Shown: positions 17,169-26,513, counted from the first letter of the stretch. The stretch is DNA of 64,000 nucleotides from Photorhabdus cinerea (GCF_011189575.1 NZ_PUJW01000005.1:1-64000); one strand, 5' to 3'. A program made the numbers and translations. Notes: generated by a model from the letters alone, not told the origin.

Positions 17169-17410
17169 GCTCTGTAAATCATGCATTTAGTAGGATAAAG
17201 CATGGTGAAGAGCAAATATAAGCTAATTATTGTATGGCTATTTTTGTTTAATTATCTTAACAACTTCTACGATAAATAACAGTGAAAAAGATGCCATTTG
17301 CTCTTGGATAAGAAAATATCAGGATGCATATTGGTGAAAGAAAATGGTATTCTCCGCCAATATTGTGACGATGTTGGTTTCAGCATACTGTTGATTTAAA
17401 GGAAATAAAA

Positions 17411-17758
17411 ATGACGACTATTGAGAAGATTGAGCGCCAAATTAACGAGAATCCAATTCTGCTGTATATGAAAGGTTCTCCTAAATTACCAAATTGTGGC
17501 TTTTCTGCACAGGCTGTTCAGGCTTTATCTGCATGTGGTGAACGTTTTGCTTATGTAGATATTTTGCAAGATCCGGATATTCGCGCAGAATTGCCAAAAT
17601 ATGCTAACTGGCCAACTTTTCCTCAGCTTTGGGTTGAGGGTGAGCTGGTTGGTGGATGCGATATTATAATTGAAATGTTTCAGCGTGGTGAGTTACAAAC
17701 ATTAATTAAAGAAGCTGCTGATAAATACCGTTCTCAGGACGAAAACGCCGCAGAGTAA
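17411..17758 (+). CDS. grxD: Monothiol glutaredoxin GrxD
   Basis: A 115-residue monothiol glutaredoxin with the CGFS active site (KLPNCGFSAQAVQAL, Cys30) and the glutathione-binding WPTFPQLW and GGCDI motifs. Such proteins hold a [2Fe-2S] cluster with glutathione and work in Fe-S cluster transfer. An AAGGAA ribosome-binding site lies just upstream. The gene is divergent from sodB, as in E. coli. Length matches E. coli GrxD (115). Confidence 0.96.
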   Translation: MTTIEKIERQINENPILLYMKGSPKLPNCGFSAQAVQALSACGERFAYVDILQDPDIRAELPKYANWPTFPQLWVEGELVGGCDIIIEMFQRGELQTLIKEAADKYRSQDENAAE

Positions 17759-17766
17759 TTATGCTA

Positions 17767-17794
17767 TCTCCCCATATTTTGATGTATGGGGAGA
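17767..17794 (+). terminator. grxD terminator
   Basis: A perfect 10-bp stem tctccccata / tatggggaga with an 8-base loop, then TTATTATCGTT, directly after the grxD stop. Confidence 0.75.
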
Positions 17795-17949
17795 TTATTA
17801 TCGTTATAAATTACATTTAATTATATTAATCATATAGTTAATTGCAATTCTATTGGTTTGTAATTAGGTTATAGCGGTAAGAGCATCAACGATGTTCCTG
17901 ATGCACATAATCATAATGTTAATAAGTTCGGCTCATTGGCACTACTTGA

Positions 17950-18603
17950 TTAGGCATTTTCCTCTACTTCTGTTGTTAATGGCCAGCCACCAAGTCGTTT
18001 CCAGCGGTTAACCATTTCACAGAATAATTCAGCAGTACGGTTAGTATCGTATAAGGCGCTGTGAGCCTGATTATTGTCGAAAGAAACCCCAGCTGCGATG
18101 CAGGCTTTTGCCAGAATCGTTTGTCCTAAAACCAAACCACCTAAAGCCGCTGTATCAAAAGTTGCAAATGGATGAAATGGGTTTCGTTTTAGCCTGGTGC
18201 GTTCCGCAGCAGCCATAACAAAACTGTGATCAAAATTAGCATTGTGAGCTACTATAATTGCCCGATTACAGTGACTGTTTTTTATGCCTTTACGAACCAT
18301 CTTAAAAATGGCATGTAAAGCTTCGTATTCGCTCACCGCTCCACGTAGCGGATTTGATGGATCAATTCCGGTAAACTCCAGCGCTGCCGGTTCAAGATTA
18401 GCACCTTCAAATGGTTCAATATGGAAATGCAGTGATTCGTCGGGTGCTATCCAGCCGTCATTATCCATCTTCAGTGTTATAGCGGCAATTTCAAGTAATG
18501 CATCCGTTTTGGCATTAAAGCCGCCAGTTTCAACATCAATGACTACAGGATAATAACCTCGAAAACGTCCACTAAGGACGTTTAGCTCTTTTTTATCAGA
18601 CAT
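17950..18603 (-). CDS. rnt: Ribonuclease T
   Basis: A 217-residue DEDDh 3'-5' exoribonuclease that trims tRNA 3' ends and matures stable RNAs. The motifs are VIDVETGGFNAKTD (Exo I), VAHNANFDHSF (Exo II) and AHSALYDTNRTAELF (Exo III with the general-base His). The start ATG overlaps the gloA stop (TGATG), so the two are translationally coupled. Length is close to E. coli RNase T (215). Confidence 0.96.
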   Translation of the reverse strand: MSDKKELNVLSGRFRGYYPVVIDVETGGFNAKTDALLEIAAITLKMDNDGWIAPDESLHFHIEPFEGANLEPAALEFTGIDPSNPLRGAVSEYEALHAIFKMVRKGIKNSHCNRAIIVAHNANFDHSFVMAAAERTRLKRNPFHPFATFDTAALGGLVLGQTILAKACIAAGVSFDNNQAHSALYDTNRTAELFCEMVNRWKRLGGWPLTTEVEENA

Positions 18604-19016
18604 CAGATTGAATTACCCAGAGCGTTACTGGCATTTTTGTTTTCAATAAGTTCAATTTTATAGCCATCGGGATCTTCAACGAAAGCAATAATAGTTGTTC
18701 CCCCTTTTACTGGGCCTGCCTCACGGGTGATATTTCCGCCAGCTTTGCGAATACGTTCGCAAGTTGCTGCAACATCATCAACACCTAATGCTACGTGACC
18801 AAATGCATTTCCCATCTCATAACTATCAACTCCCCAGTTATAAGTTAATTCAATCACGGCTCCCTCGCTTTCATCAGCATAACCAACGAAGGCGAGTGAG
18901 TATTTATATTCTGTATTTTCACTGACGCGCAGCAGGCGCATTCCTAAGACTTCAGTATAAAAATTAACGGAGCGTTGTAAATTACCAACGCGGATCATGG
19001 TATGGAGTAAACGCAT
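18603..19016 (-). CDS. gloA: Lactoylglutathione lyase (glyoxalase I)
   Basis: A 137-residue metalloenzyme isomerising the methylglyoxal-glutathione hemithioacetal to S-lactoylglutathione. Metal ligands expected for the Ni-type enzyme are visible: His5 (RLLHTMIRVG), Glu56 (VIELTYNWG), His74 (FGHVALGV) and Glu122 (GYKIELIEN). It is first in an operon with rnt, as in E. coli. Confidence 0.96.
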   Translation of the reverse strand: MRLLHTMIRVGNLQRSVNFYTEVLGMRLLRVSENTEYKYSLAFVGYADESEGAVIELTYNWGVDSYEMGNAFGHVALGVDDVAATCERIRKAGGNITREAGPVKGGTTIIAFVEDPDGYKIELIENKNASNALGNSI

Positions 19017-19189
19017 AATTACCTCTAATGTTAATGGCTTTTCTTGTATTTTTGTGCGGTAGCTCGCACAAAAACCACTAACTATAACGTGTCTTACGGT
19101 TACAGTTCAATTTATCCATAATTATAATTTATTCTTATTTAGGTTTATAATTAAACATAGTATATGAAATGTATAGGAAAGGGGATGTG

Positions 19190-19429
19190 ATGGCTGAGCA
19201 ACTAGAGTTTTTTGCTATTCCCAGCCCTTGTCGAGGAATTTGCCAGGCTAATGAGAGGGGCTTTTGTCGGGGGTGCTATCGTAGTCGGGAAGAAAGATTT
19301 AATTGGATGAAAATGGCGGATGAGCAAAAGCGCGAAGTATTGAGACTTTGTCGGCAAAGATATTTACGTACATTGAGAACATTCCATCAGCCAGATGAAG
19401 AAAGACCTGAACAGCCATCACTATTTTAA
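19190..19429 (+). CDS. ydhL: DUF1289 protein YdhL
   Basis: A 79-residue protein with the Cys-rich DUF1289 signature SPCRGICQANERGFCRGCYRSREER, whose four cysteines probably bind an Fe-S cluster or metal. The following FNWMKMADEQKREVLRLCRQR is helical and the end is EQPSLF as in E. coli YdhL. A TTG/ATG start at 19169 would extend it by seven residues, but AGGAAAGGGG and the conserved MAEQLEFF support 19190. Function unknown. Confidence 0.88.
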   Translation: MAEQLEFFAIPSPCRGICQANERGFCRGCYRSREERFNWMKMADEQKREVLRLCRQRYLRTLRTFHQPDEERPEQPSLF

Positions 19430-19987
19430 TTAGCGATTCTTTGAGGTTATTGGGATTAACAATTCAATGACTTACTTATATAGGGTTATATTTTGGCTAA
19501 GCTATAAATGTTCTACTACAATTTAGTGTATTTTGTTTGTTATTTTCTTATTTATTGCTTATCGGGAAAATTCATTGTTCTTATTTTGGTTGTCTATATA
19601 ACCTTATGTTTAAAATGGAATTTTTAGTTTGATTGTGTGACAAATGTAAAATAAAGACAATATTAATGTAAAAATAGATAGATTAGCATTTAGATGACAG
19701 CTATCCTTATAGTGTTTGGAATAAAGTATTGAATGATATTTATTGGTTTCTATTTGTCTGTATCCATAGTTATGATGGTTTTTATGGTTAAGATATTGTA
19801 TGTTGATTGTTTTACTTTGAATTTAATTTAAATTTTGTTGTTATTGGTTATAGTTACCTGAATTAGTTAGTTATTAAGATTTTACTGTGATTGTGTAAAA
19901 GTTATATATATTTTTTAAGGCTAATTAGCCTGATTTAGAAAAATTTGGCTGTTATGTTTAGTGGGCTAGTTATTTAAGGAGGGACAA
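19430..19987. other. Long AT-rich leader/promoter region of slyA
   Basis: About 560 bases, strongly AT-rich, with no open frame of interest. It must contain the slyA promoter. A-tract-rich DNA of this type is typical of H-NS-controlled regions, but no specific operator could be assigned. Confidence 0.5.
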
Positions 19988-20419
19988 TTGGAATCGACAT
20001 TGGGATCAGATCTGGCACGGTTAGTCCGTATTTGGCGCGCTTTAATTGACTACCGTTTAAAGCCATTGGAATTAACTCAGACTCATTGGGTAACGTTATA
20101 CAATATTAGCCGGTTACCACAGGAGCAATCTCAGATACAGTTGGCGAAAGCTATCGGTATTGAGCAACCATCTTTGGTAAGGACATTAGATCAGCTTGAG
20201 GAAAAAAGACTTATCACCAGGCACACTTGTGCTAATGATCGTCGTGCAAAAAGAATCAAGTTAACTGAAGACTCTGCGTCTGTTATTAGGGAGCTAGATG
20301 GTGTCATTGCGTCCACAAGAAATGAGATTCTGGAAGGTATTACACAAGAGGAACTTGCTTTTCTTTCCACTTTAGTTCAAAGACTAGAGCAAAATATTAT
20401 CCAGTTACAAAGTAGATAG
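19988..20419 (+). CDS. slyA: MarR-family transcriptional regulator SlyA
   Basis: A 143-residue winged-helix dimer that relieves H-NS silencing of virulence and envelope genes in enterobacteria (RovA in Yersinia). It aligns with SlyA throughout: SDLARLVRIWRALID, RLKPLELTQTHWVTLYNI, IQLAKAIGIEQPSLVRTLDQLEE and the wing DRRAKRIKLTE. Translation starts at TTG, as in E. coli and Salmonella, with a strong AAGGAGGG at 19977-19984. It is convergent with slyB. Confidence 0.96.
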   Translation: MESTLGSDLARLVRIWRALIDYRLKPLELTQTHWVTLYNISRLPQEQSQIQLAKAIGIEQPSLVRTLDQLEEKRLITRHTCANDRRAKRIKLTEDSASVIRELDGVIASTRNEILEGITQEELAFLSTLVQRLEQNIIQLQSR

Positions 20420-20459
20420 TCATTATGGTATTCATGAAGTGCTAACCAAATGAAAGAAG

Positions 20460-20490
20460 ACCGCGACTTAAAAAACTAAGTCACGGTTTT
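20460..20490. terminator. slyA / slyB bidirectional terminator
   Basis: An 11-bp stem accgcgactta / taagtcacggt with one mismatch and an A-rich loop. TTTTCTT follows on the plus strand and TCTTCTTTC on the minus strand. Confidence 0.75.
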
Positions 20491-20499
20491 CTTATTGAC

Positions 20500-20970
20500 T
20501 TATTGTCTAGGAGAGACAGTAATGTTACTACCCTGGCCTGCGATTCTTACACGCTGACCTTTACTAAAGACTGTTTTGCCTTGTTTTTGAACGACAATGA
20601 TGCTCTCACCACTGTCCCGGCGAATTTCCAGTTCTACGCCTTTCGTTGTGTTAAGTGCACCTTGAACGTTTTGACCTGCAACACCACCAGCAATCGCACC
20701 AGCGGCTGTTGCCAACGTGTTGCCACTACCCCCTCCAATCGTATTACCAACCAAACCACCAAGAACTGCACCACCAATCGCACCTAATACATTCTCATTA
20801 CTGCTCGCTTGAATATTGACAGGACGGACGGAAACAACGGTACCGTAAGAAACAGTTTGAACCTGTTTAGCTTGTCCAGCAGTATATGTATCTCCAGAAA
20901 GGGAATCGGTATTAACACAGCCTGATAATGAAGCGACTGCAACCGCGCTAACTAAGAAATGCTTCAACAT
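20500..20970 (-). CDS. slyB: Outer-membrane lipoprotein SlyB
   Basis: A 156-residue lipoprotein with signal peptide MLKHFLVSAVAVASLSGC (lipobox LSGC, Cys18) and a Gly-rich glycine-zipper region GAIGGAVLGGLVGNTIGGG and AGAIAGGVAG. It ends with a small beta domain (VELEIRRDSGESIIVVQKQG). SlyB is a conserved enterobacterial outer-membrane stability protein and a member of the PhoP regulon in E. coli. An upstream in-frame ATG at 21051 adds 27 residues with no signal-peptide logic; 20970 is right. I could not confirm a PhoP box. Confidence 0.94.
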   Translation of the reverse strand: MLKHFLVSAVAVASLSGCVNTDSLSGDTYTAGQAKQVQTVSYGTVVSVRPVNIQASSNENVLGAIGGAVLGGLVGNTIGGGSGNTLATAAGAIAGGVAGQNVQGALNTTKGVELEIRRDSGESIIVVQKQGKTVFSKGQRVRIAGQGSNITVSPRQ

Positions 20971-21313
20971 AGTAACTCCTAATTTCGATGCCTGACTGCG
21001 GAAATCTGATAGCTTATAAGCAACCAGGCTAACAACCGGCATTGGCAACAAGTAGTGAAAAATTTATTTGAGTAGAATATCAGTACATTAACAATCTAGT
21101 ACTCAACACATATTAAACGTCAATAGAGATTTTTAAAAGAAATAGCTATTAATGAGAAATTCAGCATTTTTTGTGAAGTTGTTTCCAAAACTCAGGTTTT
21201 ATTCCTTTGTTTTCCTATTAACCATATACAGCTAAAACCACCGCGCTTTATAGTTATTAACTAACATGGTTTCTGATTTTATCAAGACAGATTCTAAGCA
21301 GGAAGGCAAAATA

Positions 21314-22432
21314 ATGGTTATGAAGTCAGGTCGCTATATTGGTGTAATGTCGGGTACAAGTCTGGATGGGGTTGATGTGGTACTTGCAGCAATCAATGAT
21401 AAAGTTGTTGCTCAGCAAGCCAGTTATTCACATTTATTCCCTTATGAATTGAAACAAAAAGTTCTCGCGGTTTGCCAGGGACAGCAAACGACATTATCTG
21501 CAATAGGCCGATTAGATTATGAACTTGGTTCTTTATTTGCTGAAGCAGTACAAGGTTTATTAGATAAAACAGGGTTAACTGCAAGCGATATCACAGCGGT
21601 GGGATGTCATGGTCAGACTGTTTGGCATGAACCAGATAGCCAAACTCCGTTTACCATGCAACTTGGTGATAATAACCGTATCGCAGCTTTAACCGAAATT
21701 ACGACTATTGGTGATTTTCGTCGGCGGGATATGGCATATGGCGGGCAGGGCGCACCATTAGTTCCTGCCTTTCATTTCGCTGTATTAGGCCATCCGACAG
21801 AGCGAAGGATAATTCTCAATATTGGTGGAATTGCTAACATAACGACTTTATTGCCTGGGTCATTAGTCAAAGGATATGACACAGGTCCGGGTAATATGTT
21901 GATGGATAGCTGGGTATGGCGCCATCAGAAAAAACCTTATGATAAAGATGCTCAGTGGGCACGAGAAGGGATGGTTAATAACAGTTTACTCAGACAAATG
22001 CTTTCTGATAATTACTTCTCACGACCAGCGCCTAAAAGTACAGGCCGTGAGTATTTCAATATGAGTTGGCTGGAGGCGCAATTAGCTAACTATCCGGATA
22101 TATCGCCAGTGGATGTTCAGGCAACATTGGCTGAGCTGACTGCAGTGTCTGTGTCACAGCAAATTATGTTAAGTGGTGGATGTGAGCGTCTGATGGTTTG
22201 TGGTGGTGGTGCCCATAACCCACTAATAATGAGCCGGCTTTCTGCATTATTGCCAGGAACAGAAGTGTGTCCGACAGATAAATATGGCCTTATTGGTGAT
22301 GATATGGAAGCATTGGCATTCGCTTGGTTGGCATTCCGTACGATGTCGGGTGCTCCGGGGAATTTACCTTCTGTTACTGGCGCTAGCGCTGAAACTATTT
22401 TAGGGGCAATTTATCCTGTTACTAATCAATAA
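21314..22432 (+). CDS. anmK: Anhydro-N-acetylmuramic acid kinase
   Basis: A 372-residue kinase that phosphorylates and opens 1,6-anhydro-MurNAc during cell-wall recycling. The ATP-binding N-terminus GVMSGTSLDGVDVV and the motifs GCHGQTVWHEP, GDFRRRDMAYGGQGAPLVPAFH, NIGGIANIT and GYDTGPGNMLMD are all conserved, with Asp of GDFRRRD the likely base. Among three in-frame starts (21266, 21314, 21320), the AGGAAGG at 21299-21306 best fits 21314; E. coli homology would equally allow 21320 (MKSGRY). Confidence 0.95.
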   Translation: MVMKSGRYIGVMSGTSLDGVDVVLAAINDKVVAQQASYSHLFPYELKQKVLAVCQGQQTTLSAIGRLDYELGSLFAEAVQGLLDKTGLTASDITAVGCHGQTVWHEPDSQTPFTMQLGDNNRIAALTEITTIGDFRRRDMAYGGQGAPLVPAFHFAVLGHPTERRIILNIGGIANITTLLPGSLVKGYDTGPGNMLMDSWVWRHQKKPYDKDAQWAREGMVNNSLLRQMLSDNYFSRPAPKSTGREYFNMSWLEAQLANYPDISPVDVQATLAELTAVSVSQQIMLSGGCERLMVCGGGAHNPLIMSRLSALLPGTEVCPTDKYGLIGDDMEALAFAWLAFRTMSGAPGNLPSVTGASAETILGAIYPVTNQ

Positions 22433-22480
22433 CAATGATAAGCTGTCTGGTATTTGATGAGTGATAAGCAGAGCTACATA

Positions 22481-23134
22481 ATGTCAGAGCATAATGAATT
22501 CGATGTTGCAGAATCACGTCGTGAATATATTCGTGGTGGGTTAAGACGTAAGGATTTGACTAAAGAACCCATTGAGCTTTTTGAGCGTTGGTTGAAGCAG
22601 GCATATGAAGCCAAACTCAGTGATCCAACGGCAATGTGTATAGCTACGGTGGATGAGCATGGTCAACCGTATCAACGTATTGTTTTATTGAAGCATTTTG
22701 ATGCAACTGGACTGATTTTTTATACAAATTTAGGGAGCCGTAAGGCAAAACATTTGGCTCAGAATAACAAAATTAGCCTTCATTTCCCTTGGTATCCTCT
22801 GGAAAGGCAAGTCTCTTTCCTTGGTAAAGCTGAACGTCTTTCTTCTATTGAAGCGATGAAATACTTTCATAGCCGCCCTAAAGATAGCCAGATTGCAGCA
22901 TGGGCCTCGCAACAGTCTTCCCGTATTTCCACGCGAGGTATTTTGGAGGGAAAATTTCTCGAACTGAAACAGAAATTCCTGAATGGTGAGGTTCCTTTGC
23001 CTAGTTTTTGGGGTGGATTTAGAGTGGTCTTTGATTCTGTTGAGTTTTGGCAAGGCGGTGCAAACCGGTTGCATGATCGGTTTATTTATCAACGAGAAGG
23101 TGATGGCTGGCATATTGACAGGTTTGCACCATAA
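22481..23134 (+). CDS. pdxH: Pyridoxine/pyridoxamine 5'-phosphate oxidase
   Basis: A 217-residue FMN enzyme oxidising PNP and PMP to pyridoxal 5'-phosphate, the last step of B6 synthesis and salvage. FMN/PLP-site motifs are PYQRIVLLKHFD, FYTNLGSRKA, KYFHSRPKDSQIAAWASQQS, PSFWGGFRV and FWQGGANRLHDRF. In-frame starts exist at 22454/22457; 22481 (MSEHNEF) gives the usual length (218 in E. coli). It lies 50 bases after anmK and two genes before pdxY, another B6 enzyme. Confidence 0.95.
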   Translation: MSEHNEFDVAESRREYIRGGLRRKDLTKEPIELFERWLKQAYEAKLSDPTAMCIATVDEHGQPYQRIVLLKHFDATGLIFYTNLGSRKAKHLAQNNKISLHFPWYPLERQVSFLGKAERLSSIEAMKYFHSRPKDSQIAAWASQQSSRISTRGILEGKFLELKQKFLNGEVPLPSFWGGFRVVFDSVEFWQGGANRLHDRFIYQREGDGWHIDRFAP

Positions 23135-23213
23135 ATCGTGGATTATCATTTTTAATACTGGCACTTATAGTAGTGGCGTTTTATGCTATGTCACACTTTT
23201 TTAAGCTGCGGCC

Positions 23214-23336
23214 TATACCTTATGGATTTCAAGATGCATCGCGACGGCAAAGGAGCGAATCCCCGGGAGCATAGCTAACTATGTGACCGGGGTGAGTGCA
23301 GCCAACAAAGAGGCAACTTGAATGATAACGGGTATA
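23214..23336. repeat. ERIC element between pdxH and tyrS
   Basis: A 123-bp copy, in the opposite orientation to the one at sodB: starts TATACCTTATGGATTTCAAG and ends GATAACGGGTATA, with central GAATCCCCGGGAGCATAG. It separates pdxH from tyrS by lying just upstream of the tyrS ribosome-binding region. Confidence 0.93.
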
Positions 23337-23372
23337 TACAACAGATAAATACACAAACCGATGGAGTCATTA

Positions 23373-24647
23373 ATGTCTAGCAATAACCTGATAAAACAAC
23401 TGCAAGAGCGGGGCCTCATTGCCCAGGTGACGGATGAGAATGCGTTAGCGGAGAGACTGGCGCAAGGCCCTGTCTCCCTCTATTGTGGCTTCGATCCGAC
23501 CGCCGACAGCTTGCATTTGGGGCATCTGGTTCCCTTGCTGTGTTTAAAACGATTCCAGCTGGCTGGGCATAAACCTGTGGCCTTAGTCGGTGGGGCCACG
23601 GGGTTGATTGGTGATCCAAGTTTTAAAGCCACTGAGCGTAAATTAAATACTGCGGATACTGTCAAAGAGTGGGTAGAAAAGATCCGCAGACAGGTTTCAC
23701 CTTTCTTGGATTTTGATTGTGGTGAAAACAGCGCTAAAACAGCCAACAATTATGACTGGTTTGGTGGCATGGATGTTTTGACTTTCCTGCGTGATATCGG
23801 CAAGCATTTCTCAGTTAACCAGATGATTAACAAAGAAGCGGTTAAACAGCGTTTGAACCGTGATGATGTTGGTATTTCTTTTACTGAGTTTTCTTATAAC
23901 CTGCTGCAATCATATGATTTTGTACGTCTGAATGAAGAACATGACGTTGAATTGCAGATCGGTGGTTCTGACCAGTGGGGGAATATTACTTCTGGTATTG
24001 ATTTAACTCGTCGTATCAACCAGAAACAAGTATTTGGTATGACTGTCCCGTTGATCACTAAATCTGATGGCACTAAATTTGGTAAAACCGAAGGTGGTGC
24101 TGTTTGGTTGGACCCGAAGAAAACCAGTCCATACAAATTCTATCAATTCTGGATCAACACCGCAGATGCTGATGTTTATCGTTTCCTTAAATTCTTTACC
24201 TTTATGAGTTTTGAAGATATTGATGCCTTGGAAGAAGAAGATAAAAGCAGTGGTAAGGCCCCTCGTGCCCAATATGTATTGGCAGAACAAGTCACCGGGA
24301 TGGTGCATGGTGAGGAAGGGTTGGCAGCGGCTAAACGTATTACAGAAAGCCTGTTCTCCGGTGCTGTTGCTGATTTGACTGAAGCTGATTTTGCTCAACT
24401 GGCACAGGATGGTATGCCAGTAATTGAGTTGGGAAAAGGGGCAGATTTACAACAGGCTCTGGTTAATGCTGGGTTAGTACCTTCCCGTGGGCAGGCTCGT
24501 ACTATGATTAGTTCCAATGCGGTAGCCGTTAACGGTGAAAAACAATCTGAGCCTGAGTATGTGTTTACTGACAGCAACTGCCTGTTTGGTCGTTACACAT
24601 TATTGCGTCGTGGTAAAAAACACGATTGTTTAATTTGCTGGAAATAA
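23373..24647 (+). CDS. tyrS: Tyrosyl-tRNA synthetase
   Basis: A 424-residue class I aminoacyl-tRNA synthetase. The HIGH-type motif reads DSLHLGHLVPLL and the KMSKS-type motif KFGKTEGG. The tyrosine pocket (LYCGFDPTADS, QSYDFVRLN, IGGSDQWGNI) is present, and the C-terminal S4-like tRNA-binding domain (PSRGQARTMISSNAVAVNG) is complete. MSSNNLIKQL at 23373 matches the family start; the ATG at 23361 adds four residues. Length is identical to E. coli TyrRS. Confidence 0.97.
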   Translation: MSSNNLIKQLQERGLIAQVTDENALAERLAQGPVSLYCGFDPTADSLHLGHLVPLLCLKRFQLAGHKPVALVGGATGLIGDPSFKATERKLNTADTVKEWVEKIRRQVSPFLDFDCGENSAKTANNYDWFGGMDVLTFLRDIGKHFSVNQMINKEAVKQRLNRDDVGISFTEFSYNLLQSYDFVRLNEEHDVELQIGGSDQWGNITSGIDLTRRINQKQVFGMTVPLITKSDGTKFGKTEGGAVWLDPKKTSPYKFYQFWINTADADVYRFLKFFTFMSFEDIDALEEEDKSSGKAPRAQYVLAEQVTGMVHGEEGLAAAKRITESLFSGAVADLTEADFAQLAQDGMPVIELGKGADLQQALVNAGLVPSRGQARTMISSNAVAVNGEKQSEPEYVFTDSNCLFGRYTLLRRGKKHDCLICWK

Positions 24648-24667
24648 CCGATATTTCATAGCATAAC

Positions 24668-24691
24668 GGGCAACGGTAACTAACGTTGCCC
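24668..24691 (+). terminator. tyrS terminator
   Basis: A perfect 8-bp stem gggcaacg / cgttgccc with an 8-base loop, followed by TTTCTTACT, 20 bases after the tyrS stop. Confidence 0.8.
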
Positions 24692-24753
24692 TTTCTTACT
24701 ATGATTCTTATTTTACAAATAGAAGCCAGAATAAAAAAACATAGGCCACCATT

Positions 24754-25617
24754 GTGAAAAATATCCTTTCAATTCAATCTCATGTTGTTTTTGGGCACGC
24801 TGGTAACAGCGCTGCGGAATTTCCTATGCGTCGGATGGGAGTGAACGTCTGGCCGTTGAATACAGTACAGTTTTCAAATCACACCCAATATGCACAATGG
24901 AAGGGGTGTGTTATGCCTGCGGGTCATCTTACTGAAGTCGTTCAGGGCATTGAAGAAATTGAACAGCTAAAATCCTGTCATGCGGTGTTGAGTGGGTACA
25001 TTGGTTCACCGGAGCAGGGAAGCCATATCATTGATATCGTGAAGCGGGTAAAAGCTGCGAATTCTGATGCTTGGTATTTCTGTGATCCCGTTATGGGACA
25101 TCCAGAAAAAGGTTGTATCGTTGCTCCTGGGGTTGCTGAATTTTTGTGTGAAAAGGCTCTTCCTGCGAGTGATGTCATTGCGCCGAATTTACTGGAGCTT
25201 GAAACGCTCAGTATGCAGAAAGTGACTAATGTAGAGCAGGCGGTTACAGCCGCTCGAACTCTGTGCGAAAAAGGGCCGGATATCGTACTGGTTAAGCACC
25301 TTAGTCGTGCTGGTTACCGGACTGATCGTTTTGAAATGTTATTAGTGACTCAGGAACATAGCTGGCATGTTAGTCGGCCTTTGGTGGATTTTGGCGAGCG
25401 TCAGCCAGTTGGGGTTGGTGACTTAACCAGCGGTTTGTTATTAGTTAATCTATTAAAAGGTAAATCTTTACCGACAGCTCTTGAGCATGTTGCTGCCGCA
25501 GTTTATGAAGTTATGATAACAACTAAAGATATGGATGAATATGAATTACAGATTGTAGCGGCTCAAGATAGAATGGTAGCGCCTGACCATAAATTCTGTG
25601 CGACACAACTGGATTGA
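24754..25617 (+). CDS. pdxY: Pyridoxal kinase 2 (PdxY)
   Basis: A 287-residue ribokinase-fold enzyme phosphorylating pyridoxal in B6 salvage. It starts at GTG with MKNILSIQSHVVFGHAGNSAAEFPM, has the YxCDPVMGHPEKGCIVAPG motif and the anion-hole region RQPVGVGDLTSGLLL with the catalytic Asp. It follows tyrS as in E. coli (pdxY-tyrS-pdxH order conserved). Confidence 0.95.
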   Translation: MKNILSIQSHVVFGHAGNSAAEFPMRRMGVNVWPLNTVQFSNHTQYAQWKGCVMPAGHLTEVVQGIEEIEQLKSCHAVLSGYIGSPEQGSHIIDIVKRVKAANSDAWYFCDPVMGHPEKGCIVAPGVAEFLCEKALPASDVIAPNLLELETLSMQKVTNVEQAVTAARTLCEKGPDIVLVKHLSRAGYRTDRFEMLLVTQEHSWHVSRPLVDFGERQPVGVGDLTSGLLLVNLLKGKSLPTALEHVAAAVYEVMITTKDMDEYELQIVAAQDRMVAPDHKFCATQLD

Positions 25618-25626
25618 TATATCTAG

Positions 25627-25658
25627 CCGTTCCACTGGTATTGCATGTGGAACGGTTT
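25627..25658 (+). terminator. pdxY terminator
   Basis: A 9-bp stem ccgttccac / gtggaacgg with an 11-base loop and TTTGT after it, between convergent pdxY and gst. Confidence 0.75.
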
Positions 25659-25672
25659 GTATTATCTGTAAA

Positions 25673-26278
25673 TCAAATTAACCCTTCAGCTTTTAATGCA
25701 TCACGAACATTTGGACGTTCTGCAATCCTTATCTGATAGGCTTTAAGATGTAACAGATTGGATAGATCCACTTTAACCAAAGGTGCCCAATTACTGACAG
25801 TAAATAAATAGGCGTCAGCAACAGTAAAATGATTTCCGGTAATATATGGTTGTTTTGCTAATACTTCATCCACATAAGTGAATTTCCTCAGCAAGTTATT
25901 AATAACAATCGGGAAATAATTTTCTGGTGTTCCTGGTAAAAACAGTGGTGAAAATCCTTTATGGATTTCACTGGAAACATAGCTAAGCCATTCAAGTTGA
26001 TGATATCGTTCCATGGTTCCAGCAGGCGCAATCAATTGCTTGTCCGGTTTCTGGTCTGCAATATATTGAACGATAACAGTTCCTTCTGTAAGGATATCAT
26101 TGTTGTCTAGCAGGAGGGTTGGTACCTGGCCTTTAGGGTTAACCGCGAAAAAATCGTCGCCGTTCTCTGTTTTTTTGGTTTTCAGATCAACTTTAATAAT
26201 GCTGAAATCAAATCCTGCTTCACGGAGTATGATGTGAGGAGATAGAGAACAAGCTCCTGGTTGGTAATAAAGTTTCAT
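25673..26278 (-). CDS. gstA: Glutathione S-transferase (beta class)
   Basis: A 201-residue cytosolic GST conjugating glutathione to electrophiles. The N-terminal thioredoxin-fold domain starts MKLYYQPGACSLSPHIILREAG, with Cys10 of beta-class enzymes, and has the cis-Pro/GSH-binding NPKGQVPTLLLD and the EGTVIVQYIAD motif. The C-terminal domain is all-helical with YITGNHFTVADAYLFTVSNW. AAGGAGCGAC before 26278 sets the start; longer in-frame extensions run into the ERIC element. The gene follows pdxY convergently, as in E. coli. Confidence 0.92.
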   Translation of the reverse strand: MKLYYQPGACSLSPHIILREAGFDFSIIKVDLKTKKTENGDDFFAVNPKGQVPTLLLDNNDILTEGTVIVQYIADQKPDKQLIAPAGTMERYHQLEWLSYVSSEIHKGFSPLFLPGTPENYFPIVINNLLRKFTYVDEVLAKQPYITGNHFTVADAYLFTVSNWAPLVKVDLSNLLHLKAYQIRIAERPNVRDALKAEGLI

Positions 26279-26385
26279 ATGTCGCTCCTTAAAAATTTCC
26301 GGTAACAGATACAATAGAACAAAGGAACTCAGTAGGGCATTTGTCATAGCCCTAATATATATTACCACGATACATGAAAATATGT

Positions 26386-26513
26386 TATGCCCGTTATCTT
26401 TCAAGTTGCCTCTTTGTTGGCTGCACTCACTCACCCCCGGTCACATAGTTTGCTATGCTCCCGGGGATTCGCTCCCTTGCCGTCGCGATACATCTTGAAA
26501 TCCATAGGGTATA
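26386..26513. repeat. ERIC element upstream of gstA
   Basis: A 128-bp copy in the same orientation as the sodB one, starting TATGCCCGTTATC and ending CATAGGGTATA. It lies about 110 bases upstream of the gst start at the edge of an AT-rich junction. Confidence 0.92.

Noticed and set aside
17016..17186. N-terminal extension of SodB
   Set aside because: The open frame continues through the ERIC palindrome; SOD homology and the ribosome-binding site start at 17015.
21190..21260. PhoP box for slyB
   Set aside because: GGTTTT and TGGTTAA are present on the minus strand but with 16-base rather than 11-base periodicity.
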